A DNA stretch of 7,576 nucleotides. Source: a bacterium (GTDB taxonomy: Bacteria; UBA9089; UBA9088). This document shows positions 5,969 to 7,576 of this stretch, piece by piece. Below the pieces are notes generated by a model. It was not told where the DNA came from and searched no databases. It saw only the letters and a list, made by a program, of their open reading frames with translations. Each line of letters begins with the position of its first letter. The stretch's first letter is position 1. Made by a program: the position numbers and the translations under genes. Location: positions 1 to 7,576 of the forward strand of contig DNCM01000011.1 in the NCBI GenBank assembly GCA_003498085.1, given 5' to 3'.

Positions 5969-7075
5969 ATGGCGTTAACAATGGAGTTTTTGGTCCATGA
6001 GATGGTTGAAAGGGGTGCATCCGATATACATCTTGTTATTGGGGCTCCTCCTCAATTAAGGATTGATGGAATAATGACTCCAATCGAAGGAACAGAGAGA
6101 CTTATGCCAGATGCTTGTCAACAGCTTATATACTCTGTCCTTACAGATGAACAAAAGAGAAGATTCGAGGAGGAGCAAGAGCTTGACATTTCTTTTGGCG
6201 TTAAAGATGTTGGAAGAATAAGGATGAATGTCTTTAGACAAAGGGGAACAATTGGGGCGGCTTTAAGGGGTATCCCAAATGAGATTCCAGGTTTTGAGCA
6301 ACTTGGTCTTCCCCCTATTGTAAAAAAAATAGCAGATATACCCGTTGGCTTGGTTCTTGTTACGGGTCCGACAGGGACAGGAAAATCAACAACCCTTGCT
6401 TCTATGATTGATTATATAAACACCAGTAAGAAGTTACACCTTATTACAGTTGAAGATCCAATTGAATTTTTACATAGGCATAAATCATGCATTGTGGTTC
6501 AAAGAGAGGTTGGTTCCGATACAAAATCGTTTGCACAAGCTCTAAAGCACATGTTAAGACAGGATCCAGATGTAATACTGGTCGGTGAGATGAGGGATCT
6601 TGAGACAATATCCGCAGCGCTGACCATTGCAGAAACGGGGCATCTTGTATTTGCAACACTACATACACCAGATGCTATTCAATCTGTCAATAGAATAATA
6701 GATGTATACCCTGCCCATCAGCAACAGCAAGTGAGGGCACAGCTCTCATTTGTTCTCAAAGCAACAGTTTCACAAACCCTAATCCCTCATGCAAGTGGAA
6801 GGGGTCGTGTTGTTGCCTGTGAAATCCTTATTTCAACACCTGCTATTGCAAATCTTATAAGAGATGGAAAGATTCATCAGGCATATACTATTATGCAAGC
6901 AGGAAAGCAATTTGGAATGCAGACAATGAACTCAGCATTGACCGAGCTATATAGGAGGGGAATGATTACTTACGAAAATGCTATGATCCACTCACAGGAT
7001 CCAGAAAGTCTAAAGAAGATGCTTACAGGTGGTGTAACGTATGAAGCTAGAGTAGGAGGCTATGGAGTAGTATAG
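5969..7075 (+). CDS. pilT: Type IV pilus retraction ATPase PilT
   Basis: This 368-residue cytoplasmic ATPase depolymerises the pilus and drives twitching motility and DNA uptake. The N-terminal PAS-like domain has GASDIHLVIGAPPQLRIDG (about residues 16-34). The ATPase core has Walker A GPTGTGKS (133-140, K139), Asp box VEDPIEF (161-167), a Walker B segment DPDVILVGEMRD (199-210) with E207, and His box TGHLVFATLHTPDA (223-236). The PilT-specific AIRNLIRE motif appears as AIANLIRD (292-299), within the expected FG-x-QTMN-x-AL-x-EL C-terminal context; this separates PilT from PilB and GspE. Length is normal for the family. The gene begins 1 nt after the pilB stop, with a good Shine-Dalgarno. Extension and retraction motors are therefore made from one transcript. 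PilU is the paralogue alternative but is less likely with no second retraction ATPase in view. Confidence 0.95.
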   Translation: MALTMEFLVHEMVERGASDIHLVIGAPPQLRIDGIMTPIEGTERLMPDACQQLIYSVLTDEQKRRFEEEQELDISFGVKDVGRIRMNVFRQRGTIGAALRGIPNEIPGFEQLGLPPIVKKIADIPVGLVLVTGPTGTGKSTTLASMIDYINTSKKLHLITVEDPIEFLHRHKSCIVVQREVGSDTKSFAQALKHMLRQDPDVILVGEMRDLETISAALTIAETGHLVFATLHTPDAIQSVNRIIDVYPAHQQQQVRAQLSFVLKATVSQTLIPHASGRGRVVACEILISTPAIANLIRDGKIHQAYTIMQAGKQFGMQTMNSALTELYRRGMITYENAMIHSQDPESLKKMLTGGVTYEARVGGYGVV

Positions 7076-7128
7076 CTGATGAGATCTAACTAAGTCTTTA
7101 TAATGTAAATTATATATTTTGAGCTATA
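7071..7128 (+). promoter_or_regulatory. Nested inverted repeats in the pilT-pilC spacer
   Basis: TATAGCT (7071-7077, across the pilT stop) and AGCTATA (7122-7128) are perfect inverted complements 44 nt apart. Between them, TATAAT (7099-7104) and ATTATA (7109-7114) form a 6-bp hairpin with a GTAA loop. The right arm of the outer pair ends 3 nt before the pilC ATG, where ribosomes would load. In mRNA this could tune pilC translation or mRNA stability. The inner TATAAT also reads as a -10 box, but the only -35 candidate at a suitable distance (CTGATG, 7076-7081) is poor. No T-run follows, so it is not a terminator. Stems are AT-rich and weak; function is inferred. Confidence 0.3.
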
Positions 7129-7131
7129 AGA

Positions 7132-7576
7132 ATGGCAGTATTTGTTTATAAGGCAAGGCAGAGTGATGGTTCTATTGTTTCTGGAAAGATAGAGGCAGAG
7201 AGTCTCAATAGAGCATTGTCTTTCCTTCGAAATCAAGGACTTAGAGTCCTATCAGCTACTGAGCAGAAAGGGGTTGTCTTAAAAGGGTTAGTCGATACAA
7301 TGAACATTTTTAATCGTGTAGGTTTAGGAGATAGGGTTGTATTCTCAAGGCAGCTTTCGACCCTTATAAATGCAGGAATTCCCGTTGTCCAGTGTTTAAA
7401 TATCCTTATAGAGCAGATAAAAAAAACCATGTTTAAAAAAGTGTTAATAGGTGTTCGATCAGACATTGAAGGTGGAGAGTTTATCTCATCTGCTATGGCA
7501 AAACATCCTTCGGTATTCGACAGGCTTTATATAAGCATGGTCAAATCAGGAGAAATAGGCGGCGTTTTAGATGAAG
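7132..7576 (+). CDS. pilC: Type IV pilus inner-membrane platform protein PilC (GspF family), 3' end beyond window
   Basis: The first 148 residues of PilC are present; the family is about 400 residues. PilC is the inner-membrane platform that links the PilB and PilT motors to pilin assembly. The N-terminus has the family's VFVYKARQSDGSIVSGKIEAES and ALSFLRNQGLRVL segments. The first T2SSF domain follows from about residue 68: FSRQLSTLINAGIPVVQCL (71-89), then the helical stretch ending at SGEIGGVLDE (139-148). The segment MVKSGEIGG is a family hallmark. Transmembrane helices lie in the missing part. The ATG at 7132 fits the conserved N-terminus. Its ribosome binding site is weak (GAG, 8 nt upstream) and lies next to the inverted repeat of the spacer. 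The gene is 56 nt after pilT and probably in the same operon. Confidence 0.93.
   Translation, partial: MAVFVYKARQSDGSIVSGKIEAESLNRALSFLRNQGLRVLSATEQKGVVLKGLVDTMNIFNRVGLGDRVVFSRQLSTLINAGIPVVQCLNILIEQIKKTMFKKVLIGVRSDIEGGEFISSAMAKHPSVFDRLYISMVKSGEIGGVLDE

Overview
The window is a low-GC (roughly 35-40 % by eye) bacterial chromosome segment, read as one divergent locus. The left part is a minus-strand pair: a DUF2157-type polytopic membrane protein followed by a membrane-anchored beta-propeller protein. The right part is a plus-strand series: an RluD-type pseudouridine synthase, a small BON-like protein, and the type IV pilus motor genes pilB, pilT and the start of pilC, cut by the window end. 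Arg is mostly AGA/AGG and Ile is often ATA. That usage is common in thermophilic or candidate-phylum bacteria, but the phylum cannot be named from this sequence. No mobile element, CRISPR array, tRNA or rRNA was seen.

Layout. 1-77: short AT-rich tail with degenerate AATAGYT repeats. 78-1676 (-): beta-propeller protein. 1667-2803 (-): DUF2157 membrane protein, overlapping the propeller gene by 10 bp. 2804-3038: divergent promoter region with two good sigma70-type promoters, two dyads and a possible gene relic. 3039-3944 (+): RluD-family enzyme. 3945-4003: a near-consensus promoter. 4004-4282 (+): BON-like small protein. 4258-5967 (+): pilB, overlapping it by 25 bp. 5969-7075 (+): pilT, 1 nt after the pilB stop. 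7076-7131: spacer with nested inverted repeats. 7132-7576 (+): N-terminal third of pilC.

How the genes work together. PilB drives pilus extension, PilT drives retraction, and PilC is the inner-membrane platform on which both motors act. The small BON-like protein is translationally entangled with pilB, so it is a candidate accessory factor. The pilin, pilMNOPQ and prepilin peptidase genes are not in the window. The minus-strand pair is also overlapping and probably co-expressed. Its membrane protein and externally anchored propeller may act together, but neither family has a firm function.

The most notable signal is regulatory. Two independent promoters, one on each strand, have their -10 boxes placed so that the predicted +1 is exactly the first base of the start codon: the ATG of the DUF2157 gene and the GTG of the BON-like gene. 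This suggests leaderless mRNAs, whereas the internal gene pilT has a clear Shine-Dalgarno. Other points are a zinc-motif variant and degenerate c-di-GMP motifs in PilB. No convincing intrinsic terminator was found on either strand.
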